A DNA stretch of 64,000 nt from Pseudobdellovibrionaceae bacterium (GTDB taxonomy: Bacteria; Bdellovibrionota; Bdellovibrionia; Bdellovibrionales; UBA1609), in NCBI GenBank assembly GCA_030591685.1, contig JAUVAX010000005.1, positions 43,798 through 107,797 on the forward strand, read 5' to 3'. This document shows positions 54,119-63,371 of this stretch, piece by piece. The translations under genes were made by a program, and so were the position numbers. The notes under the pieces were generated by a model. The model did not search any database. It was given only the letters and a program-made list of their open reading frames with translations, and was not told where the DNA came from. Position 1 is the first letter of the stretch. The number at the start of each line of letters is the position of its first letter.

Positions 54119-57100
54119 CTATAACTTTTTAAGTATCCAGTTTAAGAAAAATTCACTTTCAGTCATGCCGATTTGTGACCGTACATCATTTAAGACACCA
54201 GAGTGCCGCTCACTGCCAAAGCGCCCAATTGAATTTGAAATTAAAGTTTGGTCCCCGTTTTCGTCACCCCGTCTAAACCCTTGTATTTTAGAATATATAT
54301 AAATATTCTCCTCGCCACCAATAAGCTCAAACAAACCCTTTAAGCTAAATGATTTTTCAGCGAGATTTACCATCTGCAAGGCGTACTTTGAAGATTTGCT
54401 GGCTCTACCTTTTTTTATATTATATAAATAGCGGTTTTTTGAATAAATTAAAACTCTTTGGGCTCTTTCGAGGGCTCTTGACCTTAGGCGAGAGTGTTTT
54501 TTAAAGATCTCTTTTATTCTATAATCTGAAAGACTAGCTAAATAATGGATACCCTTTTCATATATATTTAGTAGCACATCTACAGAGTACAGTTGAATGC
54601 TTTTAGTCTCATTAAAAGCAGTACTTGGATAAAACGAAAATCCGTATTTATTTGAAATTGAATCTATTAGTTTGTTGGCCTTTGCTTTAGAAATTCCCCA
54701 CCCTTTCCAGCGGTAATTTATTTGCACAAAGGAGTCTTTTAAAACCTTTCTTTCAACGCTCGCCTCAAAGTTAACCTGTCTAAATTTAGAGTGACCGAAA
54801 ATGCTATCCCCGGGGTTTCCATTGTTTGAGGCTCCAATAAGTATCTCTTCTTCGGTGTATTCATTTAAAAGGCCATTTAAAACATCTAAACCCATTTGCT
54901 GGTAATCCACTCCAGAACGGCGACCCTCTGTTCTTCGTATAAAAGAATAATCCTCACCCTTAGGGGTCTTTAGATCAATTAAGTTACTTTGCTTAAGGCC
55001 CAGAGACCGCCAGTGAAAAAATTTAAATCTAGAGGATTTCTCCTTAAATTTATATTTTACTATATAGGGTTTACTGGACTCTTCTACAAGCTCAAGGGAG
55101 TTACTTTTAAATAGGCTATGTAGTGCGACAATAGAACTTAACGCCTCGGGGTTTAACTCTAGGTCAGCATCGATATTAAGAGAGTAAAATTTTGTTTTTG
55201 CCTTACCGCTCATATACTCAAGGTCTACGCTGGCGACGGGTATATAGCTTTCAATGCCGAGAACTACGCCTATAGACTTAACGCCACCCTGGTCCTTATA
55301 TATCTGTATTGTGTTTTCGCTGGAGCGTAATATATGTAGCCTTGAGAGGACCTGCTGTTGTGCTAAAAATTTTAAATATAAATCTATATTTTCAGCCAAT
55401 CCGTATCCTACTTTTATGTTAAGCCCCGCCCCTAATGAGTCTGAAAGAATTAAGGACTCACCCACTTCAAGAGATTTTTTAAATTCATTTATGACTTCAA
55501 CAATAAGGTCCTCATCCTCATCTTCTGAAATTCGTCCTGCTACTACACGGTTTAAAATGGACGCGTACTTTTTATTAAGCAAAGGGACAATCATGTTTTT
55601 AAAAGGTTCTTTAAGGGCTTTTTTCATGCTCTTAATCGGTTTCAAATGTGTATAAGTGCGTGTAAAAAATAGTTTAGCCGCACCTGAGACTTGCCACCCT
55701 TCCGGGGCACCAACACCAGAAAACACAAGGCCCGCGTCTACAGAAAACCCTATTGTGTCTGCCAGCTGTACTCTGTTATCAGCACCTAAATAATTGCCCA
55801 CGACAATATCTCTTGCCGCTATTACTCTGCCTGAAGCGGTCGGTAGAGACCAAAACCCAAAAGAGGTTTCTTTGTTCTCTCCGGTTTTTAGATAATTTAA
55901 AAACCTTTTTTTTGATTCACCTAATTGATGTTCATAAAACTTATTTTTAATATCAACACTTGGTATAAGGTCATCATTAATTCTTTGTACAAAGTTAGAT
56001 ATAATATTAGATAGAAATTTTGATTTAAAAAAAGACTTTAACTCTGAGCCTGACAATGGCGATTGTGGATCTCCAAATGAAAACCGAGACCCGTACCCCG
56101 ACCAGTCCTGTTTTAGCAATTTACCCTTTTTTAAGAACTCCCCATAGCTAATTTTAGAATTAAAAGGGATATCTTTGGCCTCGGGCTCTTCATTGATTGA
56201 AAAATACTTAGCATAGTGATTACGACGTGATATTAATTTTTCGACCAACAGCTTTTGCACGGCCTGCGGGGTGTTTGACTGAGAGGCGATCTCTATAAAA
56301 TCAACTCGGGTGAGTTTTAATAGTTTTCTAATAATCCACTTTGCGTCGTTGACTGTTGTTGTAAAACCGTCAGCACGCTCATAAGGCAAGTGAACGTGCC
56401 CGTCAATTATGCGCCCCGGATGCCAAGCAAATAAATTTACACTCTCCGGTACATCGACTAAATTAAAAGGCACAAGCAATGCGTTTAAAATACGTCGACC
56501 TTTTATAAAGCTCTCTGGCACGTAGCCTAGAGCAAGATTTTGAGTGATATTATCATTTTTTAACACAACAACATCTTGAAGGGTCATGAACTCTGCGTCT
56601 TCATCGTCACTATTAGTAACCCACCGGCTTGAGGCTCCTGCTGTAGACATATTAATCCGCTGAAGCACTGATTTTTTTGTGGCTGGACCAATTTTAACTG
56701 TTAAATTTTTAATATATTTTATTTCAGGCACATTATAGCCCAATTTTCTAAGTAGAGCTTTTCTCATAAGTACATTGTGTACAAATTTACTCAGCATTAT
56801 TGTAAATGTTTGAGGTTCATTTTTTGAAGAGTACTTAATCACACTCATCCTGTAGCGCCCACCTCCTGAGCTGACTTCGGATAAAAACTCTACCTCGTCG
56901 CCTATGTTTAGCCCTACTTCATCAAGACTCTTATCCACGGGCAAAGAGGGCTTGTTTTTCCAAATTGCGGGTGTATTCTCAGCATAGGTGTCATCGGGGT
57001 TAAGGCGTGATATATCAACTTGTCCACTTTTATGTAACTCAAAAGCCTCATCAGGTAAAAGTACCTCGCCTTTATATACTAAATCAGTTGCGGGCCTTCG

Positions 57101-57202
57101 AGTTATTTTTTTAGGTATTGCTCCTGGAAAGTCACCAACAGATGTTGCGAGAGTCTCTGAAGTTTGAAAAAGAAAACATATTAAAATAATTATTTTTTTC
57201 AC
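54119..57202 (-). CDS. Large exported protein of unknown function
   Basis: Start set to GTG at 57202, with GGGGGGAG seven bases upstream; this gives 1027 residues and a clean signal peptide (about 1-19, ending TLATS), while the 57244 ATG would bury it. No known domain could be assigned. Visible features are a segment with LRKLGYNVPEIKY (residues about 130-150), a segment FAWHPGRIIDGHVHLPYERA, and several amphipathic strand-like stretches (VDAGLVFSGVGAP, GVVLGIESYIPV) with an alpha-helical, basic C-terminal third. It is 11 bases upstream of the subtilase and about 90 downstream of a lipoprotein. The neighbouring protease may process or protect it, which is inference. Confidence 0.8.
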   Translation of the reverse strand: MKKIIILICFLFQTSETLATSVGDFPGAIPKKITRRPATDLVYKGEVLLPDEAFELHKSGQVDISRLNPDDTYAENTPAIWKNKPSLPVDKSLDEVGLNIGDEVEFLSEVSSGGGRYRMSVIKYSSKNEPQTFTIMLSKFVHNVLMRKALLRKLGYNVPEIKYIKNLTVKIGPATKKSVLQRINMSTAGASSRWVTNSDDEDAEFMTLQDVVVLKNDNITQNLALGYVPESFIKGRRILNALLVPFNLVDVPESVNLFAWHPGRIIDGHVHLPYERADGFTTTVNDAKWIIRKLLKLTRVDFIEIASQSNTPQAVQKLLVEKLISRRNHYAKYFSINEEPEAKDIPFNSKISYGEFLKKGKLLKQDWSGYGSRFSFGDPQSPLSGSELKSFFKSKFLSNIISNFVQRINDDLIPSVDIKNKFYEHQLGESKKRFLNYLKTGENKETSFGFWSLPTASGRVIAARDIVVGNYLGADNRVQLADTIGFSVDAGLVFSGVGAPEGWQVSGAAKLFFTRTYTHLKPIKSMKKALKEPFKNMIVPLLNKKYASILNRVVAGRISEDEDEDLIVEVINEFKKSLEVGESLILSDSLGAGLNIKVGYGLAENIDLYLKFLAQQQVLSRLHILRSSENTIQIYKDQGGVKSIGVVLGIESYIPVASVDLEYMSGKAKTKFYSLNIDADLELNPEALSSIVALHSLFKSNSLELVEESSKPYIVKYKFKEKSSRFKFFHWRSLGLKQSNLIDLKTPKGEDYSFIRRTEGRRSGVDYQQMGLDVLNGLLNEYTEEEILIGASNNGNPGDSIFGHSKFRQVNFEASVERKVLKDSFVQINYRWKGWGISKAKANKLIDSISNKYGFSFYPSTAFNETKSIQLYSVDVLLNIYEKGIHYLASLSDYRIKEIFKKHSRLRSRALERAQRVLIYSKNRYLYNIKKGRASKSSKYALQMVNLAEKSFSLKGLFELIGGEENIYIYSKIQGFRRGDENGDQTLISNSIGRFGSERHSGVLNDVRSQIGMTESEFFLNWILKKL

Positions 57203-57292
57203 TCTAGCTCCCCCCCATCGATGATAATAATCAAATCGCCCCACAATTATTTTCGCTAACTGTGGGACTTTTAAATAATAGTCTTACTTACG

Positions 57293-58051
57293 TTACTTCA
57301 TAAAAATATCGGTGATTAATTCGTTGATATGCTCAGGAGAGGTTTCATTAGTCTCTGCCGCTGTATCAATTAAGCTCTCAAGATTTTCGCTATCACCTTC
57401 AAGTGACTTTTTCATGGCCTCTTTAGCGTCAGTGATACTTACTCCTAAAATTTCTTTGGCAAATAAATCGTGGTCTTTGTCCGTCATACCGCGCTTATCC
57501 ATTTTGCCCCATTGATTGGCCAGCTTTGCCACCTCTAAGCTTCTAGATTCACTTAACCCGTATTCAGCCGCTAAAACCTCTGCTTTCTTTTTAACTACAA
57601 TGGCTTCTTTTAATGCCGCCATTTTTTCTAAATCTTTTGAAGAGGTTTGAGTTTGCTCAAAAATAACACCTGAATAATAGTCTTGGTAATAATTGGCCCC
57701 GATATAATCTAAATCATAAAAGAAATCATTATCGTGCCAATCTAGAAAATTATAGATGTCCTCACCTGGGTTATAAAAAGTAAGATCATACGCGTCGTAG
57801 GTATCCAGATCATAGTCGTAGACAACAATATAGTTCCACTTTTCAGTGTTGACCTTCATTAAGTCCACGTCATAACCGGCATCTAGGTTTAGACTGGTTA
57901 CAAATTCTGAAGCTAGTTCACTGTGTGAGTAATAGGTGTTCGGTGGCACTGGTGTTGTTGGGTGAGAGACACTGCTGCTGCCCCCGCCGCCTTTACACCC
58001 TACAATTGCAACCGCTGCGCCTGTTACTATTAATGTTTTTAGTAGATTCAT
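57293..58051 (-). CDS. Lipoprotein with Tyr/Asp-rich N-terminal domain
   Basis: Start moved to ATG 58051, which has AAGGGGGAAACC before it; the ORF begins earlier but without a signal. The 252-residue product has a lipobox VAIVGC (Cys about 19) and a Gly/Ser/Pro linker. An unusual acidic aromatic domain follows (about 40-120; VVYDYDLDTYDAYDL, NDFFYDLDYIG), then a helical C-terminal half rich in Ala/Glu/Lys. No family recognised. Probably first gene of the unit leading to the 1027-residue protein. Confidence 0.8.
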   Translation of the reverse strand: MNLLKTLIVTGAAVAIVGCKGGGGSSSVSHPTTPVPPNTYYSHSELASEFVTSLNLDAGYDVDLMKVNTEKWNYIVVYDYDLDTYDAYDLTFYNPGEDIYNFLDWHDNDFFYDLDYIGANYYQDYYSGVIFEQTQTSSKDLEKMAALKEAIVVKKKAEVLAAEYGLSESRSLEVAKLANQWGKMDKRGMTDKDHDLFAKEILGVSITDAKEAMKKSLEGDSENLESLIDTAAETNETSPEHINELITDIFMK

Positions 58052-58598
58052 GGTTTCCCCCTTATTAAGAATCAGTTTGATTAAATTTGGGTAAAGCAAA
58101 ATAGATGCCATAAAAAAAGAGCCCCAATGACACCAAAAAATTTATTTAAGCGACATTAATATGCAATTAAACGGGAATATCTAATTAACGCAAATGGTCG
58201 AAGCCCTAAAGTGGTGCAAAATGCCAATAGAGAGCCTGGCTTAATCGATGCTTTGTACCATTAATATTATAGAGGTACTTTTAATACCCCTCACCACGCG
58301 CCCTGTATTTTAAAAAAATGAGGACCACACTTTAAACATTAAAGGTGAATTTGATAAATAGGCTGAGCTCTTCTCTCCTGAGTAAGCCCTTGTGAGGGTT
58401 CTGTGGATTTAAATCATGATTTTTTAAGTAACTCCTGGCTAAACACTTATGATTTCAAAAGCTTAGTTGAGTCTATAAAATATCCATGCCTAGTAGCCCT
58501 AAGGTTTTGAATACATTTCTAAACTCTCTGATTTACTTACCAAAATTGTGAGTGGTTAGTTACTCTTAGGTTTTAATACACCTTGAGGGTCACTATTT
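58052..58598. other. Gene-free stretch of about 550 bases
   Basis: No gene of convincing quality. It holds the upstream region of the leftward lipoprotein gene, a candidate sigma-54 promoter (58237-58252) pointing right, and an imperfect hairpin around 58271-58293 just after the start predicted from it. No tRNA, CRISPR or transposase remnants were seen. Confidence 0.45.
58237..58252 (+). promoter_or_regulatory. Candidate sigma-54 promoter
   Basis: TGGC, eight bases, TGC, with GG and GC twelve bases apart, fits the -24/-12 geometry. It points right and would start transcription near 58263. The nearest gene on that strand is the L,D-transpeptidase at 58599, implying a leader of about 335 bases or a separate small transcript. 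Confidence 0.35.
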
Positions 58599-59114
58599 AT
58601 GTCTTTATTAAAAAAAATGAGATTCACCACTGTTATTATTTTATTTTTTAGTCTTTCTTCTTTTGCAAACAATTCGGTAAACACAGAATTAATGGCTGAC
58701 TTTGTGGTTATCGAAAAATTTCGTCGAAATCTGTCCCTCTACAAAAACAATAAACTTATTAAAGTTTATAATATTTCTCTAGGCGGATCGCCTTTTGGGC
58801 ACAAAAGTAAAGAGGGTGATTCCCGAACACCAGAGGGCCGTTATAAAATAAACTATAAAAAATCAGATAGCCGGTTTCATTTAGCATTACAAATTTCATA
58901 CCCAAATAAATCTGACCGAGCTACGGCCTTAAAAGCAGGGAACTCTCCTGGTGGGTCAATTATGATACATGGCCTCGGCCCCGAGTATGATTGGGTCGGC
59001 CGCCTACACGCTCTCGTTGATTGGACCGATGGATGCATCGCTGTGACAAACGAAGAGATTGAGGAGATTTTTAAACTCGTACCCCAGGGTACTGAAATTT
59101 GGATCCTACAATAA
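58599..59114 (+). CDS. L,D-transpeptidase (YkuD family), exported
   Basis: Cross-links or remodels peptidoglycan through a cysteine nucleophile. It has 171 residues: signal peptide (about 1-23), then a YkuD domain with FRRNLSLYKNNKLIKVYN, RTPEGRYKI, HGLGPEYDW and WTDGCIAVTNEEI. Catalytic residues are His124 and Cys146. It lacks extra peptidoglycan-binding modules. GAGGG stands about ten bases before the ATG. Remodelling the wall may relate to the other envelope genes in the window. Confidence 0.92.
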   Translation: MSLLKKMRFTTVIILFFSLSSFANNSVNTELMADFVVIEKFRRNLSLYKNNKLIKVYNISLGGSPFGHKSKEGDSRTPEGRYKINYKKSDSRFHLALQISYPNKSDRATALKAGNSPGGSIMIHGLGPEYDWVGRLHALVDWTDGCIAVTNEEIEEIFKLVPQGTEIWILQ

Positions 59115-59407
59115 ATACTAAAATTTTTATTTTTTTGACTCTTTAATTAGTTTTCCTCTCAAGTATTGTTCTCTTAGCAATACGCCTCCCAAACATGCGA
59201 GCTATTCAAAGTAGAAGATTTGATGAAATCATTTTTTTTGTAACAGCCTAGTAGCAAATCCCTTTGTCGTTTTTAATGAGGCATTACACATTAAGTGAGC
59301 ATTATGTGCATGTTAAAACCCCTAAGAACAAGCTCTATATATATTGATTGAATATATAATATTTATCTCTTAGGCTTAGTTTAAATAGATTTACCGGAGG
59401 CGCTCTT

Positions 59408-60061
59408 TTGAACCCTATGTATAACTACTGTGACAATCACCCCAAAGGCACAGATAAAACACATAATTGTGAGCTTATAGTACTTACTGGAGGCCCTGGA
59501 GCTGGAAAGACAGCCGTACTAGAATCTTTTAAGCAATTACTCTGTGATTATATTGCGATACTGCCTGAGGCCGCCAGCATAGTTTTTAATGGGGGGTTTT
59601 GGAGGCTTGAGAGCGACAATGCTAAGCTCGCACTACAAAGGGCCATTTACCAAGTTCAAAAAGAAATTGAAAACCTTGTTCTTGGCGAAAGCAAATGGGG
59701 CATTGGGCTGTGTGACCGGGGCACTCTAGATGGCCTAGCTTATTGGGTGGGAAGTGAGTCCTCTTTTTGGGACACCTTCGAAACCACTAAAGAAAAAGAG
59801 TACTCTAAGTACAAGGCCGTTTTACACCTGAGGACTCCAACTCTTGAACAAGGCTACAATCACCAGAACCCAGTGCGCCTTGAAACGGCCACTGAAGCTA
59901 GAGAAATCGATCACCGGATCCATGATATATGGAAAGATCACCCTAACTACACCATTGTTAATAGCACTAACACCTTTTTAGAAAAAGCAAATAAAGCCTT
60001 TACGATTTTTGAGAACCTTATACCCGAGAGCTGTAAATGCAATTATGGTGCAAAGACTTAA
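59408..60061 (+). CDS. P-loop ATPase/kinase-like protein (AAA_28 type)
   Basis: A 217-residue protein starting at TTG with GGAGG eight bases upstream. The P-loop is TGGPGAGKT (about residues 27-35). Later a motif CDRGTLDGLAYW and the C-terminal RIHDIWKDHPNY support the AAA_28 family, some members of which phosphorylate small molecules. The substrate is not known. It has several Cys/His near both ends (CDNHPKGTDKTHNC), possibly a metal site. Its end converges with feoB at an inverted repeat. Confidence 0.85.
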   Translation: MNPMYNYCDNHPKGTDKTHNCELIVLTGGPGAGKTAVLESFKQLLCDYIAILPEAASIVFNGGFWRLESDNAKLALQRAIYQVQKEIENLVLGESKWGIGLCDRGTLDGLAYWVGSESSFWDTFETTKEKEYSKYKAVLHLRTPTLEQGYNHQNPVRLETATEAREIDHRIHDIWKDHPNYTIVNSTNTFLEKANKAFTIFENLIPESCKCNYGAKT

Positions 60062-60067
60062 AGTCCG

Positions 60068-60105
60068 TCAGATTTTTTTTTAAAAACTACTACGAAAAAA
60101 TCTGA
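60068..60105. terminator. Inverted repeat between convergent genes
   Basis: Eleven-base perfect arms (60068-60078 and 60095-60105) surround 16 bases and reach into the last codons of feoB. It is AT-rich and its U tracts are inside the stem, so it is not a classical rho-independent terminator, but it lies exactly where both convergent transcripts should end. Confidence 0.4.
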
Positions 60106-61991
60106 TATACACCTACGGATAAAACATAAGCTAGAATATTAAATACCGTCAGTTGTATTAAGGCCATTTTAAAGCTTCCAAACTCACTTATAGCAATACT
60201 TACTGTTGCCATACACTGAAGTGCAATCATAAAAAATACGACTAAAGCAAGTATGGCTGGCCAGGTGAATATAAGCTCTCCTGCTGTGCCATCTTCATTT
60301 ACAAATCGCGCCTCGCGCATTTTTTCTAAAAGTGAAAGGGCCACAGCATCGTCATTGTCTTCAGTCACATTAAATACAACTGCTAGGCTTGAGACAAAGA
60401 CCTCTCTCGCGGCAAAAGAGGTGATAATGCCTAAACCCACACGCCAATCAGCACCCATGGGCTTAAAAACGGGCTCAATGACTTTACCAAAACTAGCCGC
60501 ATAGCTAGCCTTAAACCTTTCATTCACATCTTTAATTTCATACTTTGGAAACGTCGACCCGGCCCAAATTAAAACTGACAAAATTAAAATCACCGGGCCC
60601 GCTCTTTTTACAAAGGCTAAGGTTCGGTCTAAAACACTCTTTATTACCTTTCTAAATACTGGCCTTCTGTAGGCTGGCAATTCAAGGGCAAAAAAAGAGG
60701 GTTCTGTTTTAGGTAAAAATTGATTTATTATAGCTGCAGTTATGGCCCCTATGATTATACTTAAAAAATATATAGCCGACATAACAAGCCCAGCAAGCAA
60801 AGCTGATTTACTTGAAAACAAAAAGGCGATTAAAAGGGCGTAAACAGGGATCCGAGCGCTACAGGTTAATAGTGGTAAAATAAAAAGAGTTACAAAGCGT
60901 TCTTTTTTATTTGGGATGGTTCGAGCCGCCATCATTCCAGGTACGGCACATGCAAAAGAGGAGAGTATAGGGACAAAGGAGCGCCCATTCATCCCAACCA
61001 TTGAGAGGGGCTTATCTATTAGGGTCGAAGCTCTTGCTAGGTAGCCTGAGTCTTCTAATAAACAAAGACCTAAAAATAAAATTGCAATTTGAGGTATGAA
61101 GACAGCAAAAGCACCCACCCCCGTAATTAAGCCATTTGCTATAAATTCAAGAAAGAGACTTTCAGGACTCAGAGATAATATCAGCGCTGAAAAATCAGAA
61201 AACACACCGTCAACAAAATCAATAGCCGGGGCCGCTAACCAAAAAACTGAAGAAAAAACGGCGAACATAACAAGAAAAAAAATGAAAAGCCCGCCCGCTG
61301 GGTGAAGTATCCATTTATCAATTTTTTCACTCTTTCTAACATTAAAATCTTTAGGGAGCCTATTTTTTTGTTCTGATAAAATAATTTGATTTTTAATATT
61401 GTCGTATTTTTTAAATTTTTCTGAGTAAGTCGCAGAATCCCAAAGACTTTGATTGATTTGAGAGTTCTTTACACTCGCCTTTGATATTATACTCGTTAAT
61501 TTATCTACGTTTCCGCCAAGCTGACCATCTATACCAACAACAGGCACTTTCATATGGTCTGAAAGAGCCTCTATATCAATAGAAAACCCCTCTTTTTTTA
61601 GTAAATCCACCATTGTAACGGCAATGATCACGTTAAACCCTGATTCAATTAGATGGTCAGCGAGTAATATTTGTCTCGTAAAATGCGTGGCATCGACAAC
61701 AGCGACTATCACTTTATTTTTATTTACTACTTTGCCATTAAATAAAATATCGCACGTTACGTCTTCTTCGCTTGTCTTAGGGCTTAAGCTATAAATCCCA
61801 GGGGTGTCGTAAACGTCAAAATCAACTTTATAAACACCAAGAGGCTTACCCACTGCAAAATCAACAGTGGCCCCTGGGTAGTTAACTGTTTTATACCTTG
61901 AACCCGTCACCCAATTGTAGAGTGTTGTTTTACCGGAGTTGGGCGCACCTACAAAAATTGCCACTTCATTGGTTAGGTTGTCTTTATGCAT
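60090..61991 (-). CDS. feoB: Ferrous iron transporter FeoB
   Basis: GTP-driven Fe(II) importer of the inner membrane, 633 residues, somewhat short for FeoB. The G domain has GAPNSGKTTL (15-24 region), GATVD, DTPGIYSL and a G4 motif VTMVD (126-129), where the usual Asn is Thr. The membrane domain has two Gate-like regions, with FVPILSSFACAVPGMMAAR and FVSSLAVVFNV, and several helices up to the C-terminus. It overlaps feoA by 19 bases; GGAGC precedes the ATG. No feoC was found. Confidence 0.94.
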   Translation of the reverse strand: MHKDNLTNEVAIFVGAPNSGKTTLYNWVTGSRYKTVNYPGATVDFAVGKPLGVYKVDFDVYDTPGIYSLSPKTSEEDVTCDILFNGKVVNKNKVIVAVVDATHFTRQILLADHLIESGFNVIIAVTMVDLLKKEGFSIDIEALSDHMKVPVVGIDGQLGGNVDKLTSIISKASVKNSQINQSLWDSATYSEKFKKYDNIKNQIILSEQKNRLPKDFNVRKSEKIDKWILHPAGGLFIFFLVMFAVFSSVFWLAAPAIDFVDGVFSDFSALILSLSPESLFLEFIANGLITGVGAFAVFIPQIAILFLGLCLLEDSGYLARASTLIDKPLSMVGMNGRSFVPILSSFACAVPGMMAARTIPNKKERFVTLFILPLLTCSARIPVYALLIAFLFSSKSALLAGLVMSAIYFLSIIIGAITAAIINQFLPKTEPSFFALELPAYRRPVFRKVIKSVLDRTLAFVKRAGPVILILSVLIWAGSTFPKYEIKDVNERFKASYAASFGKVIEPVFKPMGADWRVGLGIITSFAAREVFVSSLAVVFNVTEDNDDAVALSLLEKMREARFVNEDGTAGELIFTWPAILALVVFFMIALQCMATVSIAISEFGSFKMALIQLTVFNILAYVLSVGVYQIFS

Positions 61992-62191
61992 AAAAGCTCC
62001 GATTTCCTTAGTGCCACCGCGGTATCACGAATCTGTACAACAATTGGCTCACCAAACGGCGAAAGGTGCAAAATTCGCACTTTTTCGCCAATTGTCACGC
62101 CAAGCTCCCTTAGCCTCTCTACGACAGCCTCTTGCCCCGAAAGGCCTGACACGAGGAGCTCATCACCAGCTTTTAATTTAATTTTTGACAC
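61973..62191 (-). CDS. feoA: Ferrous iron transport protein A
   Basis: A 72-residue SH3-like cytoplasmic protein that supports FeoB. It begins at GTG with GGGGT about nine bases upstream. Typical features are VERLRELGVTIGEKVRILH and IVVQIRDTAVALRKSEL. It overlaps feoB by 19 bases, implying translational coupling. I found no convincing Fur box in the preceding 240 bases. Confidence 0.93.
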   Translation of the reverse strand: MSKIKLKAGDELLVSGLSGQEAVVERLRELGVTIGEKVRILHLSPFGEPIVVQIRDTAVALRKSELLCIKTT

Positions 62192-62432
62192 AAAGATTAC
62201 CCCAATTTATTTTGAACAATATCCACGATTTATGACTTCAATACAAATAAGCGACTAAAATTAGCTCATTTAAATTTGGTAATGAAAGAGAACTGAAAAA
62301 ATACTAATATAGTGGATAAAATGTCTCATTTATTGAAATATCTATCACCCTCTTAATGTCGAGTTATATTTTTCTAGTCACTACACCTTCAGGCAACTAT
62401 GACTCATAGTTAATATAAAAATCAGGGGGTAG

Positions 62433-63248
62433 TTATTTATTAAAGGGCTCACAGGATCGAGTCGAAAAGTTTTTTAGTGCCTTACATTTAAATAAATTTT
62501 TGCTTTTTAATCTATAAAAACTTATTGGCTTAAGTGAATCGCAAGCCTTTGGGTTGAGGTTATTAAAGTTGATTTTATTTGAGGTTATTAATTCAATCAT
62601 GGCCTCATAAAACACAGTAATATTATCTCTGATAGGTTGTACGACTGTAGTTAATTTTTTTTGGGGGTTAGCGGCTCCGTACCCATGAGGGCACATTTCT
62701 TTATAAAAGGCTCTCTCGGGGGTCCAATTATATGAGAGAATTCTATAGAGGCCCGATAAAAGCCCTGTTCGGTCTTCACCAACGGTACAATGAAAAAATA
62801 ATATTCTTTTAGGGCTTTTAGAAATATTTTTTAAAATATTTAACGCTTGTATTGTTTGTCGGCAAGGGGTTTTAAAGTCATTAAACTCTTTCCATTTGAA
62901 CGGTATATGAGTGATTCGATCTCGAGAAATAAAATGATCTCCAGAACTCGTTTTCAAACTCATTAAGGCATTCATCTCATCTTGAATAATCGAATCATCT
63001 TTAACTGACCTGAAGATTAAAATGTCAGTGACCCCCCACTTTAAAAGCTGGATATAGGCGGGTATTTTTTTTAACTCATCTACGGGGGCCATACCGCGAA
63101 TAATGATTCCGTTACGAGTATCTAAAAAATGTGTGTTTGGTATGGTGGACTGACAAATTGAACTCTTCACTGGAGAGATAAACTTAACAGGCCTGGAAAG
63201 GGCCACACTTGAAAACACCATGAGTAAAAATAATAGTGCAAACTTCAT
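62433..63248 (-). CDS. Exported protein tyrosine phosphatase-like protein
   Basis: A 271-residue protein with signal peptide (about 1-18). The CX5R phosphatase loop FHCTVGEDRTG places Cys154 and Arg160. A candidate general-acid Asp is in EFNDFKTP. The C-terminus (about 215-271) is Lys/Asn-rich with several cysteines. Secreted phosphatases of the dual-specificity/lipid type act on phosphoproteins, phosphoinositides or other phosphorylated compounds; the substrate here is unknown. No operon partner visible. Confidence 0.88.
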   Translation of the reverse strand: MKFALLFLLMVFSSVALSRPVKFISPVKSSICQSTIPNTHFLDTRNGIIIRGMAPVDELKKIPAYIQLLKWGVTDILIFRSVKDDSIIQDEMNALMSLKTSSGDHFISRDRITHIPFKWKEFNDFKTPCRQTIQALNILKNISKSPKRILFFHCTVGEDRTGLLSGLYRILSYNWTPERAFYKEMCPHGYGAANPQKKLTTVVQPIRDNITVFYEAMIELITSNKINFNNLNPKACDSLKPISFYRLKSKNLFKCKALKNFSTRSCEPFNK

Positions 63249-63371
63249 GGCCTACTCTTATAAGTATAAATAGGCATATACAACACAAATGGCTTAAAAA
63301 TATAAACCGACCGTATTTAGTTAAAAAATTGCGCTTTATGTCTCATTTTACTCATTGTCTCTGCTATGGCA

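Noticed and set aside
58121..58135. Minus-strand GG/GC pair twelve bases apart before the lipoprotein gene
   Set aside because: Only the four core bases match; the rest of the sigma-54 consensus is absent.
31632..59324. A 13-base string (GTTAAAACCCCTA) occurs before the activator gene and again before the P-loop ATPase gene
   Set aside because: A 13-base match is expected by chance many times in 64 kb, and no further similarity surrounds it.
62192..62432. Possible Fur box upstream of feoA
   Set aside because: The segment contains only scattered A/T-rich similarity (for example TAATGAAAG) and no inverted GATAAT pair.
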